This document shows positions 22,866-31,342 of a stretch of 33,296 nt of DNA, piece after piece. Source of the stretch: CAKSQF01 sp964569225 (GTDB lineage: Bacteria; Bacillota; Clostridia; Oscillospirales; CAG-272); the NCBI GenBank assembly GCA_964569225.1, contig CAZMTU010000011.1:1-33296 (forward strand). Reading direction: 5' to 3'. The notes beneath the pieces were generated by a model that was given only the letters and a program-made list of their open reading frames with translations, was not told the origin of the DNA and made no database searches. Every line of letters starts with the position of its first letter. Within the stretch, counting starts at the first letter, position 1. The translations under genes and the position numbers were made by a program.

Positions 22866-23144
22866 AGTCGCGTAAAATTGCTTCAATCACAAACATCGGC
22901 TGTTACAAAACCGACTCAAAGACTTGCCTCTTGTTTAACACGAGCCAAAACATATTTCTCAAAATTTGAGCGCTATACAAATAATCCAAAATATAATTAA
23001 CGCCGTTCTGTTTTTTTAAATAAAAAGAAACTGCATACATCTTTTAGACATGCAAACCTTGCCGCTATCGTATCAGAGTGCCGCTCATTTATTGTACGCG
23101 CCTCACAAACGACTGCCGCTAAGCTGAAAGGAATGATCTAACCT

Positions 23145-23690
23145 ATGATAATTGAAACTCCCCGCCTGATTCTCCGTCCGTGGAAAATAAATGACGCGGA
23201 CGCGCTCTACCGCTATGCCTCCGATCCCCGTGTAGGACCTGCCGCAGGCTGGCTGCCGCACACTGATGTAGAAAACAGCCGTGAAATCATTCGTACAGTA
23301 CTCTCTGACCCGGAAACCTATGCGGTAATTCCAAAAGCAGCGGGTGTTCCGGCAGGCAGCGCAAGCATTATGCTGCCCGGTCATGGCAATGCCCCTATGA
23401 AAAACCAAGAAGCTGAAATCGGTTACTGGATCGGCGTCCCTTACTGGGGACAGGGACTGATTCCCGAAGCCGTCCGTGCGCTGCTGTTCCGATGCTTTAA
23501 TGAACTGGACTGCTCAGCCGTTTGGTGCGGCTACTATGATGGCAATCTGAAATCAAAACGGGTGCAGGAAAAATGCGGATTCATCTATCACCATACTGAA
23601 ATCGGCAAACAAACACTTACCGGCGAAATCCGGACCGAGCATTTTACCCGTCTGACGAAAGCCGCTTGGCAAGCGCTTCAAATGAATTAA
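23145..23690 (+). CDS. GNAT-family N-acetyltransferase (RimJ/RimL-like)
   Basis: A 181-residue acetyl-CoA-dependent acyltransferase of the GNAT fold. The N-terminus IIETPRLILRPWKINDADALY is typical of the RimJ/RimL-type (Acetyltransf_3) branch that acetylates protein N-termini, amino acids or aminoglycoside-like amines. The acetyl-CoA-binding turn is EIGYWIGVPYWGQGLIPEA (Q/RxxGxG/A variant), and NLKSKRVQEKCGFIYHH is the usual motif-B end of the fold. The length is normal. AAAGGA lies upstream of the ATG with a rather long gap. The substrate is unknown and the neighbours give no hint. Confidence 0.9.
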   Translation: MIIETPRLILRPWKINDADALYRYASDPRVGPAAGWLPHTDVENSREIIRTVLSDPETYAVIPKAAGVPAGSASIMLPGHGNAPMKNQEAEIGYWIGVPYWGQGLIPEAVRALLFRCFNELDCSAVWCGYYDGNLKSKRVQEKCGFIYHHTEIGKQTLTGEIRTEHFTRLTKAAWQALQMN

Positions 23691-23821
23691 CCCGACCACA
23701 CCCAAAAAATTTTCGCTTTTTCTGTTAAACGCCGAACCGAACGGACTTTTCAGCGACTATATGAGTGTACATGTACATAAAACCGGTTAATTGAAAGTCT
23801 TTGCAAAGAAAGGGAATTCCT

Positions 23822-25338
23822 ATGAACGCCAAAGAAAGCCTGATCCGGTACTATGACGAGCTGCTGCGGTTCGCTCTGTCCAAGTGCGGCTCACAGCAGG
23901 ACGCGGAGGATCTGGTATCTGACACTATGCTTGCCGCCTTTGAGTATATCCGCAAAGGAGAGACAATTAAATGTCCCAAAACATGGTTAGCAAACACACT
24001 GATGCATAAATGGAACGGATTGCTGCGTAAAAAGTACAGCACTCCTGCCATGGTACAACTGGACAGCTTATCCCCGCTCTCCGATCCTCTTGCCGAAATC
24101 GAATACGACGATACCGATGAAGTATCAGAACTGCGCTTAGAGATTGCCTATCTTGCAAGGCTCAGCCGGGATATGCTGATCCGCGAGATCTGTACATCAA
24201 TTGGAGCGGAAGCGGCGGCAGCCGCGATGAGCCTCAGTCGCTGCTTACCTATGACCGCATCGGGCAAAATCTTTTGATACTCGCCTATGACGAGCCGAAA
24301 AGCATTCCTGAACTGGCACGGGAAATCGGCATACCGACTGTCTACATTGAACCGATCATTGACAAGCTGGTCAACGGCGAACTGATGGCGTAAACCAACG
24401 CCGGAAAAGTCTATTCCGACTTCATTATCTATAAGCCGGAAGATTTCACCGCTCGTGTCGATGCACAGGAAACTTTTATCAAGACACATTTTGACTCATT
24501 TTGGAGTGAAATAGCAGATCTTTTCGCTAAACTGCACGCGCTTCCTTTCTGTGAGCGTCTGAATATCCGTCAGATAAAGAAGTTAGAGCGCCATGCGCAG
24601 CTTCGGGTAATAGAGGATTTCGTAACCGAATGCTGTCCCGATCTCACGGGGGAAACCATCCGCAATGATTGGTTGAGTTCTCATCCCCAGCGCAAGGACG
24701 GCGGCACATGGATTGCCCACGGGATCGCCTATCCGGTCGATTTTGACAGAGACGCATACTATCGCAAAGTAGATATGAAATATCAAGTATGCGGTCTGCG
24801 CTATATTCATAGCAGTTGGGAAGGGGATGAGTCCTGTCGGCTGTCGCTTCACGAATACGATACCACCAGTTGGGACTCTATCTGCCGGAGCGTGCCTGTA
24901 GGATTTACAAATTACTGTAAAGATATTTGTAAACTGCTCTTCGCTGCTTATAAAGGCGTCAGTCCGGAGGGAAAAGTCAATTCCGCGATGATCGAAGCAA
25001 TTCCGGTCTTCACCGAGCTCGGACTGTTCGCCAATATTGACGGACAGCTTACCTGTGATGTGCCTGTGCTGACGCGCAAGGAATATGATGAAGTGATCGC
25101 ACTCTGTCACGCTGCCTGCGAGGGCATGATCAAAAATCTCAAGCAGGCTTACCATGCGCATTTAGAAAGCAACGTTATTGCGCTGCCTTCCCATTTAAAG
25201 AACGTCCCTGCCCGTCTGCGTTATTCACCTGCATACAACTGCTTTCAAATGGGTGTGCTTTACGAAGCGTATGAACGCAAGCTGTTTTTGCATGATGTAC
25301 ATTACTGCTGTCCGCCTGTAATAATGATAGTTGAATAA
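23822..25338 (+). pseudogene. Broken sigma-70-family regulator with large C-terminal domain
   Basis: The N-terminal part (ATG 23822, AAAGGGA site before it) is a sigma-70 region 2: MNAKESLIRYYDELLRFALS, GSQQDAEDLVSDTMLAAFEY, PKTWLANTLMHKWNGLLRKK. At about 24180-24225 the frame shifts, and the expected region 4 helix-turn-helix is missing, apparently by deletion. From about 24226 a different frame carries the C-terminal domain typical of some clostridial sigma-like proteins: YDRIGQNLLILAYDEPKSIP, ELAREIGIPTVYIEPIIDKL (a second winged-helix-like segment), then a long domain to ICKLLFAAYKGV and YEAYERKLFLHD. An in-frame TAA at 24391-24393 interrupts it after NGELMA, probably from AAA. The gene is dead, but the rest of the C-terminal part is remarkably intact, implying recent inactivation. 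Confidence 0.82.
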
Positions 25339-25343
25339 GCGCA

Positions 25344-25387
25344 CAGTGCGGGATGCTTTCTTTTAAGAAAGCATCCCGCACTGTGTA
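25344..25387. terminator. Long perfect hairpin after the sigma-factor pseudogene
   Basis: About 21 paired bases (CACAGTGCGGGATGCTTTCTT and its complement) around a tiny loop. There is no T run. It lies between convergent genes and would stall RNA polymerase or protect a 3' end. Confidence 0.6.
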
Positions 25388-25513
25388 ATGTACTTTAATA
25401 AAATAAGCCTGCATCCAGCCAACGCTTCTAAGGTTTCCCGAAAAAGGATGACTATAGCTGTATTCAACAGAAGGAGCTTTTTAAAAAGGAATTCCTTCAA
25501 TGAACCGGCAAAA

Positions 25514-26044
25514 TTACTTATTCTTCAGCAAATCACGAATCTCGGAAAGCAATGCTTCCTGCTTCAGAATGCTGGCATCCAGCACAGCCTGCTTAGCCGC
25601 CAGTTCAGCAGCGGTCTCCTCCGCCGCTTTCTTTTCTGCTTCCGCTTTAGCGGCTTCCTCTGCTTCTTTTGCCTTAGTTTCAGCAAGCTTCTTGGCTTCC
25701 AGTGTATTCTTAGCAGACATAATGATCCGAAGCACAATGAAAATGCAGAGCGCAGTAATCAGAAAATCAATTATCGTTTGAAGCCATGTTCCCCAAAGAA
25801 TGGCGACTTCAGGCGTTGTTTCCACACCATCTACCACCACTGCTTCACTGATAACCGTTTTAACCGTGTCAAGGCTTCCCTCTTTCATAAAAATACCGAT
25901 AAAGGGATTGATAATGTAATTGACCAGTCCGGTCACAATTTTACCGAAAGACCCGCCAATGACAACGCCTACTGCCATGTCAATGATGCTGCCTCTGGAA
26001 ATAAATTCACGGAAATCCTTCCAAAAGTTCTTAACTTTACCCAT
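25514..26044 (-). CDS. mscL: Large-conductance mechanosensitive channel MscL
   Basis: A 176-residue pentameric inner-membrane channel that opens under high membrane tension to release solutes during osmotic downshock. The N-terminus has the classic FREFISRGSIIDMAVGVVIG (S1 helix and TM1), then SFGKIVTGLVNYIINPFIGIF, a periplasmic loop rich in Val/Glu (SEAVVVDGVETTPEVAILWG), and TM2 (FLITALCIFIVLRIIM). The C-terminus is longer than in E. coli (136 residues): residues about 115-176 are an Ala/Glu/Lys-rich coiled coil (KAKEAEEAAKAEAEKKAAEE). Monocistronic with a near-perfect promoter just upstream. Confidence 0.97.
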   Translation of the reverse strand: MGKVKNFWKDFREFISRGSIIDMAVGVVIGGSFGKIVTGLVNYIINPFIGIFMKEGSLDTVKTVISEAVVVDGVETTPEVAILWGTWLQTIIDFLITALCIFIVLRIIMSAKNTLEAKKLAETKAKEAEEAAKAEAEKKAAEETAAELAAKQAVLDASILKQEALLSEIRDLLKNK

Positions 26045-26080
26045 ATTATGTCACAGTCCTTTCACAAATAATTCATAATT

Positions 26081-26108
26081 ATTATAATGTTTTTTTGGGG
26101 CTTGTCAA
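26081..26108 (-). promoter_or_regulatory. Sigma-A promoter for mscL
   Basis: Perfect TTGACA (26103-26108) and TATAAT (26081-26086) on the minus strand with a 16-base spacer. Confidence 0.85.
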
Positions 26109-26137
26109 GTCTTTTTTGGAAATAACGGCAAATTTCT

Positions 26138-27997
26138 TCATGTTTCCTCCAACGCCTGCTTTTCCCTGTATTTTTCCGCCTGCAAAGTAAACATTTCGGC
26201 ATATTTACCCCCCAGCTTCATTAGGTCATCATGGCAGCCCTCTTCAATGATCTGACCGTCGGCAAACATATAAATCCGGTCTGCCATGCGCGTGGTAGAC
26301 AGGCGGTGGGAAATAAAGATCACCGTTTTTCCATCATTCGCCGCACCGTCCAGAATGCTGTGATTCAGCTCATATTCCGCCATCGGATCCAGTGCCGAGG
26401 AAGGCTCATCCATGATAATCAGCCGATAGTCACGGGCAAAAATACGGGCGATCGCAACCTTCTGCGATTCACCGCCCGACAGATTAATCCCGTCCTCTCG
26501 GAATTCCTTGGTCAGCGGCGTATCAATGCCATCCGGCAGCTTACTCAATTCGTCGGTAAAAGTAGCCAGCCGAAGGGCTTCTCTTACCCTTGCCTGCTCT
26601 TCCTCACTGCCGGAATAGGATCCGTTTACCACATTTTCAGCGATAGAAGCAGCAAAAATCTTGAAATCCTGAAATACTGTACCGATTTTTTCCCGATAGA
26701 CTGTAAGGTCCAGTTCTTTGATATTCACGCCGTTATAAAGAATTTCGCCCTCAGTCGGGTCATACAGCCGCATAATCAGCTTAGTAATAGTGGTCTTGCC
26801 CGCTCCGTTGTAGCCTACCAGCGCAACCCGCTCTCCCCTTCGAATCTCCATATTCACATGGGACAGCACGGTTTGCCTTTCGCCGAAAGGATAGGCAAAG
26901 GACACATCCTTAAAGGTCAGCGATTCAAAGGTGCCGGGAACAATCGTTCCGCTCTTAATAGTGGGTTCCCACGAAAGAAATTTCAAGTACTTTTCAATAT
27001 AAAGCGACTGTTCGGGAAATTTCATAAGCCGCTCAATCAGGTTACTCAGTGACCAACTGACATTCCAGAGCGCTGTGATGGAAGCGGCAAATCCGCCAAG
27101 CAGCAGATCGCCTCTGATGAGCAGCAGCAGCGAAATGGTCAGTGTACCCAGTTGACCGCACAGTTCCATCGCGCACCAACCCATTTGGATCCAGATCGTT
27201 TTTTTACCGTAGCGTATATCGCAGTCTATAATCTCATCTACTGTACAGTCATACATAGACATCAAGTTTTCCTTGACCTTGCTCGCCCGCATTTCCTTCG
27301 CGCAGTCAGCAAGGTGAAACTGACGGTTGATATAGGTGTTTTTCCGGTGCATCGGTTTCTGCTCCAGCGATTTTTTGTAGTAGATTTTATTGGAGACGCT
27401 GCGCAGCCAGAGCGAAAACAACGCGTAAACCGCCAGCAAAATGGCAATAGGCAGGCTGACCGTTGCCATAACACCCAGCACTGCGGCCGAAGCAATCAGT
27501 CGATTGATGATCTTACCAATATTTTCAGTGACCTGCCATGCCTGATCTCTTGCCTGATCCATAGCGAAAACATAGTCATTGTAGAATTGAGGGTCATCAT
27601 AACAAGCAAGGTCTACCGACAGCGCTTTTTCATACATTTCCTTTTGCATATAATATTGCAGCTTCTGAAAAAGCAGGGTATTGAAATATTCCCAGTACCA
27701 TGCGTCAAAAAGATACGCCAGAAGATAAAAGAGCGCCATCAGACCAATCGTAGCGGCAACGGTAGAAAAAGATGGATCAGGATTGTCCAGCTGATTGAAG
27801 AGCCGGAGCGTAAAAATAGCGGATGCTGAATTCAGTCCCCCCCAGATAACGCCCTCCAGCACCATAAACAGGGGATATTGAGGAATATAGCGGGCAACCG
27901 CCTGTACCATACGCCAGTTATTGCGAAGAATCTGACCGGGCTTCTGCTTGATTTTTTCTTTTTTGTCCTTTTTTTTGGACTTTGCAGACGATTCCAT
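26138..27997 (-). CDS. ABC exporter half-transporter, second subunit (permease-ATPase)
   Basis: A 619-residue ABC exporter subunit with an N-terminal six-helix membrane domain (about 30-340) and a C-terminal ATPase (about 360-600). Walker A is GYNGAGKTT (Lys401), the signature NLSGGESQKVAIARI (506 onward), Walker B MDEPSSALD with catalytic Glu531, and the H-loop FISHRLSTT. The start overlaps the stop of the upstream homologous gene by one base (TGATG at 27999-27995), so the two are translationally coupled and very likely form a heterodimer. Both ATP sites look canonical, unlike many heterodimeric exporters with one degenerate site. The substrate (drug, lipid or peptide) is not predictable; no peptidase domain or peptide gene is nearby. 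Confidence 0.92.
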   Translation of the reverse strand: MESSAKSKKKDKKEKIKQKPGQILRNNWRMVQAVARYIPQYPLFMVLEGVIWGGLNSASAIFTLRLFNQLDNPDPSFSTVAATIGLMALFYLLAYLFDAWYWEYFNTLLFQKLQYYMQKEMYEKALSVDLACYDDPQFYNDYVFAMDQARDQAWQVTENIGKIINRLIASAAVLGVMATVSLPIAILLAVYALFSLWLRSVSNKIYYKKSLEQKPMHRKNTYINRQFHLADCAKEMRASKVKENLMSMYDCTVDEIIDCDIRYGKKTIWIQMGWCAMELCGQLGTLTISLLLLIRGDLLLGGFAASITALWNVSWSLSNLIERLMKFPEQSLYIEKYLKFLSWEPTIKSGTIVPGTFESLTFKDVSFAYPFGERQTVLSHVNMEIRRGERVALVGYNGAGKTTITKLIMRLYDPTEGEILYNGVNIKELDLTVYREKIGTVFQDFKIFAASIAENVVNGSYSGSEEEQARVREALRLATFTDELSKLPDGIDTPLTKEFREDGINLSGGESQKVAIARIFARDYRLIIMDEPSSALDPMAEYELNHSILDGAANDGKTVIFISHRLSTTRMADRIYMFADGQIIEEGCHDDLMKLGGKYAEMFTLQAEKYREKQALEET

Positions 27998-29856
27998 CAG
28001 CGCCCTCCTTTCGCGGCAGCTTTCTCAGACGGAAGCTGCCGATAATTTTCCGATTGCTTGGCAAAAAGTTCGGCGTACTTGCCGCCCTTTGCCATCAGCT
28101 CACTGTGACTGCCTATTTCGGCAATCCTGCCGCCTTCCATATAAACCACCCGATCTGCCAATACGGCAGAGGACAGCCGGTGAGAGATGAAAATCATGGT
28201 TTTGCCCTTGCAGGCAGTCAGCAGATTCTCAAACAAAGTGTATTCAGCAATGGGGTCCAGCGCCGAGGAAGGCTCGTCCACAATCATACAGGAAGAAGGC
28301 TTAGCGAAAATCCGTGCCAGCGCCACCTTCTGTCCCTCGCCGCCCGACAGATTCACGCCTTCATCGTCAAATTCACGGGTAAGGATAGTATGGATGCCCT
28401 TCGGGAGCGATGAAACCTTGTCATAAGCGCCGCTGAGCTTAAGCGCATCAGTGACTAAGCCTTCATCCTCATCGCTATAAGGGCGAAGCAGTACATTTTC
28501 CGCCACCGACAGTGAAAACAGCTTAAAATCCTGAAAGACCACCCCAAACTGATCCCGATATACCGCCGGATCAAAATCGGCAATCGGTCTGCCGCCTTCT
28601 GTGATCTCACCGGCGGTAGGATCGTAAAACCGCAGGAGCAGTTTTACAAGGGTGGATTTACCCGAGCCGTTCCGCCCCACCAGCGCGATCTTCTCACCGG
28701 AATGAATGGTCAGATCAATGCCGGAAAGCGAAGGTTCTGACGCGCCCGCATAGGTGAAATCCACAGATTTCATGGTGATCTCACCGCCAACCGGTTTCAC
28801 CTGCTTCAAAGACGAAATTTTAGGTTCGTAGTCCACAAAATGCCTGAAATCCTCTATGTAAATAGCATTTTTATGGAAATCGGTAAAGTGCTGCACCAAT
28901 GTGGACAGCTGCCATGAAACCTGTCCGATAGAGTTGAGCACCACAATACAGTCCCCCAGCAGCATTCTGCCGGTTCCGATCGCCTGATAGGTAGCATAGA
29001 GCATTGCGCCCAGCACAGCGATACCGTCCATACAGAAGTTCAGAAGAAAACGGCAGGCGCCCTTGGCAAAGCCGTAATCGGTGATAAGCTTTTTGTAATC
29101 CTGCCATGCCTGTTTCTGCTGCTCGAACATACATTTATACATATGCCCCAGCCGCATTTCCTTGGCGTATTCGCCAAGGTAGAAGGTTCGCTGAACATAA
29201 TTTATTTTTCGGTCAATAGGATTGCGCTTGGTGTCAAATTCATGTACCACGCTGTTCTGCTTTTTGCGGATAAAGCCCAGCGGCAGAGGCAAAAAGGCAA
29301 AAATTATCAGCAAAGGGTCAATGGTAATCAATAGAATAATGTTGGCAGACAAAGTAACTACCGCCCAAACAAGGTTATCGATATTGTAGACCACATTCAT
29401 ACATTTACCGTAGGCGTTTTCCATAGAGCGGACATACTTGTCATAGAAAGTAGGATCCTCATAACAGGAAAGCTCTACCTGTCCTGCCTTATCAAAGAGC
29501 ATTTTTTCGATCTTCGCCACGATCCTCTGTCGGCAGCGGGGATAAACAAAGCAGTTCAGACAGCTTACCAATAAATAAAATATTACATCTACTGCCGCGC
29601 ATATGATAATTAAAAGAAAAGCATTTTGCATACTCCCACCGCGCTGATAGGCATTCACCACATAGCGAAGAAGATAAGAGCTAACTAAAAAGTTCACTAA
29701 CGCGCCGACCACCGACCAAAGAAAATAAGTTGGCAGATAAAGCGGCGCGGTCTGATGAATAATTTTCAGCACATAAAAGGTATTTTGAAACACACGGCGA
29801 ACAGAAATTTCCTTTTTCTTTTTACTGCCCGGCGCTTTTTTACAGTCAGACTGCAT
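27997..29856 (-). CDS. ABC exporter half-transporter, first subunit (permease-ATPase)
   Basis: A 619-residue homologue of the downstream gene and the first cistron of the pair. Membrane domain about 35-340, ATPase about 355-600: Walker A GRNGSGKST (Lys400), signature NLSGGEGQKVALARIFAKP, Walker B MIVDEPSSALD with Glu528, and FISHRLSSA. A GTG six codons upstream is in frame, but GGGAG lies between it and the ATG at 29854-29856, so the ATG is the real start. The N-terminus is Lys-rich (KKAPGSKKKKEISVRRV), a feature shared by the partner (KSKKKDKKEKIKQKPGQ). Transcription starts from a promoter overlaid by a long palindrome, suggesting repressor control. Confidence 0.92.
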   Translation of the reverse strand: MQSDCKKAPGSKKKKEISVRRVFQNTFYVLKIIHQTAPLYLPTYFLWSVVGALVNFLVSSYLLRYVVNAYQRGGSMQNAFLLIIICAAVDVIFYLLVSCLNCFVYPRCRQRIVAKIEKMLFDKAGQVELSCYEDPTFYDKYVRSMENAYGKCMNVVYNIDNLVWAVVTLSANIILLITIDPLLIIFAFLPLPLGFIRKKQNSVVHEFDTKRNPIDRKINYVQRTFYLGEYAKEMRLGHMYKCMFEQQKQAWQDYKKLITDYGFAKGACRFLLNFCMDGIAVLGAMLYATYQAIGTGRMLLGDCIVVLNSIGQVSWQLSTLVQHFTDFHKNAIYIEDFRHFVDYEPKISSLKQVKPVGGEITMKSVDFTYAGASEPSLSGIDLTIHSGEKIALVGRNGSGKSTLVKLLLRFYDPTAGEITEGGRPIADFDPAVYRDQFGVVFQDFKLFSLSVAENVLLRPYSDEDEGLVTDALKLSGAYDKVSSLPKGIHTILTREFDDEGVNLSGGEGQKVALARIFAKPSSCMIVDEPSSALDPIAEYTLFENLLTACKGKTMIFISHRLSSAVLADRVVYMEGGRIAEIGSHSELMAKGGKYAELFAKQSENYRQLPSEKAAAKGGR

Positions 29857-29905
29857 TAAAAAGGCTCCCTTCACGTTATTTTGTACAAATAATCAAGATT
29901 GATTA

Positions 29906-29942
29906 ATATAAATAAATATTTTTTAAAAATATTTATTTATAT
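29906..29942. promoter_or_regulatory. Perfect AT-rich palindrome at the ABC-exporter promoter (operator candidate)
   Basis: Two 18-bp arms (29906-29923 and 29925-29942) around one central base. All bases are A or T. It begins at the -10 box of the exporter promoter (29941-29946) and covers the start point and first transcribed bases. This is a fitting position for a dimeric repressor of MarR, TetR or PadR type, though a transcript hairpin is also possible. Confidence 0.65.
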
Positions 29943-29969
29943 TATGCAGCATTTTAAACAACTTGTCAA
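29941..29969 (-). promoter_or_regulatory. Promoter for the ABC exporter operon
   Basis: Perfect TTGACA (29964-29969) and CATAAT (29941-29946) on the minus strand with a 17-base spacer. Confidence 0.8.
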
Positions 29970-30159
29970 TCAATTTATGGTTGAAAGACTAAGATTATTT
30001 AAACTATGAATAAGTATTCTTCAACCAAAGCCGGACATTTCAGGTAAAATTCCATCCCTGTAATCCATTTTTGTCTGTTTTGATTCTCATTTTTACCTTT
30101 CATTTTACGATCTCGCAGACCAAAATTCTACATTTTATACAAAAAATAAACAAAAGTGC

Positions 30160-30189
30160 TTGACAAGAATAGATAAATTAGTATATAAT
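30160..30189 (+). promoter_or_regulatory. Sigma-A promoter for the ABC importer operon
   Basis: Perfect TTGACA (30160-30165) and TATAAT (30184-30189) with an 18-base spacer. Confidence 0.85.
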
Positions 30190-30210
30190 GATTTAAAATT
30201 ACTTGAGTTG

Positions 30211-30242
30211 TGAACGCTTGTGGGCAGAGCTGAAAGCGTTCA
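30211..30242 (+). promoter_or_regulatory. Leader hairpin of the importer operon
   Basis: TGAACGCTT (30211-30219) pairs perfectly with AAGCGTTCA (30234-30242) around a 14-base loop GTGGGCAGAGCTGA. It has no T run and lies 37 bases before the start codon. It may be an operator (near-perfect dyad with AACGCTT half-sites) or an mRNA-stabilising stem. It is not a T-box. Confidence 0.5.
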
Positions 30243-30278
30243 GTCATCTTAATTTATTTAATTAAAGGAGATCCTTTT

Positions 30279-31238
30279 ATGAAGAAACTGTTTTCGCTAC
30301 TTCTTGCCGTCACTACGCTTTTTTCTCTGTCCGCCTGCGGCGGCGGCAATAAGCCGTCAGACGGCACCTACAAGATCGGTATTTGTCAAATTCAGCCTCA
30401 TGAAGCGCTTGATGCCGCTACCCAAGGCTTTCAGGACGCGCTAAAAGAAACATTGGGAGACAAAGTGACCTTTGATGTTCAGAATGCTGCCGGCGACGGA
30501 ACAGCCTGTACTACTATTATCAACAGTTTCGTTTCCAAGAAAGTAGATTTAATCTTGGCCAATGCCACCGGCTCGCTTCAAGCTGCCGCGGCTGCCACCA
30601 ACACCATCCCGATTTTGGGTACCTCCATTACCGAATACGGCGTTGCGCTGGATATTGACAATTTCAACGGTACGGTTGGCGGCAATATTTCCGGCACCTC
30701 CGATCTGGCACCGTTGGATCAGCAGGCAGCGATGTTCAGCGAATTGCTTCCAAACGTAAAAACCGTCGGGCTGCTTTATTGCTCCGGCGAACCCAATTCG
30801 GACTATCAGGTGAAGGTAGTCAAGTCGGAACTGGAAAAGAAGGGACTCACCTGCAAAACATATCCTTTCACCGACTCCAATGACCTTTCCGCCATTTGCA
30901 CGCAAGCCATTTCCGAATGTGAAGCCATCTATGTCCCCACCGACAACACAGCTGCCACTAACGCCAGCATTGTAGACAACATTTGCCGTCCCAAGAAGAT
31001 TCCGGTAATCGCAGGTGAAGAAGGCATTTGCAAGCGATGCGGAATCGCTACTCTTTCCATTAGTTATTATGAACTGGGATATGCTACCGGTTTAATGGCA
31101 GCCAAGATTCTCACCGGCGAAGCGAATATCTCTGAGATGCCGATTGAATATGCACCCACCTTTACAAAAAAATACAACAAGGAAATCTGTGACGAACTGG
31201 GCATCACCATTCCTGACAGCTATATTGCCGTTGAATGA
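30279..31238 (+). CDS. ABC importer substrate-binding lipoprotein (ABC_sub_bind / TrpX type)
   Basis: A 319-residue extracytoplasmic binding protein with lipobox LSAC (Cys20). The sequence follows the PF04392 ABC_sub_bind family: KIGICQIQPHEALDAATQGF, then IINSFVSKKVDLILANATGS, GTSDLAPLDQQAAMFSELLP, NVKTVGLLYCSGEPNSDYQV, AIYVPTDNTA and IPVIAGEEGICKRCGIATLS, with YELGYATGLMAAKILTGE near the end. Members of this family in streptococci (TrpX) are linked to tryptophan uptake by T-box control; there is no T-box here, so the ligand stays open (an aromatic amino acid or other small organic molecule). AAAGGAG precedes the ATG. The first gene of a three-gene importer operon. Confidence 0.9.
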   Translation: MKKLFSLLLAVTTLFSLSACGGGNKPSDGTYKIGICQIQPHEALDAATQGFQDALKETLGDKVTFDVQNAAGDGTACTTIINSFVSKKVDLILANATGSLQAAAAATNTIPILGTSITEYGVALDIDNFNGTVGGNISGTSDLAPLDQQAAMFSELLPNVKTVGLLYCSGEPNSDYQVKVVKSELEKKGLTCKTYPFTDSNDLSAICTQAISECEAIYVPTDNTAATNASIVDNICRPKKIPVIAGEEGICKRCGIATLSISYYELGYATGLMAAKILTGEANISEMPIEYAPTFTKKYNKEICDELGITIPDSYIAVE

Positions 31239-31266
31239 GCCCTTATTTACCGTTTGCGTTGTTAAA

Positions 31267-31305
31267 CGGGGTTTGAAACTATGTATTTCAAACCCCGTCT
31301 TTTTT
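31267..31305 (+). terminator. Intra-operon terminator after the binding-protein gene
   Basis: CGGGGTTTGAAA (31267-31278) pairs with TTTCAAACCCCG (31286-31297), followed by a T run. It lies between the binding protein and the permease and would reduce expression of the membrane and ATPase genes relative to the binding protein. Confidence 0.85.
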
Positions 31306-31342
31306 GTAAAATATTCCATTATATCCCGAAAGGAAGCATTCT

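Noticed and set aside
25388..26071. Long plus-strand open frame opposite mscL
   Set aside because: It is antisense to the clearly conserved mscL gene, has odd composition (runs of Phe, Cys, Asn, His) and no ribosome site.
26231..27829. Two plus-strand open frames of over 200 codons opposite the ABC exporter
   Set aside because: They mirror the codon pattern of the minus-strand ABC gene, which has all family motifs; the antisense products resemble nothing.
30190..30270. Tryptophan T-box before the TrpX-type importer
   Set aside because: The leader is under 90 bases and has neither a TGGNACC core nor stem I; only one simple hairpin is present.
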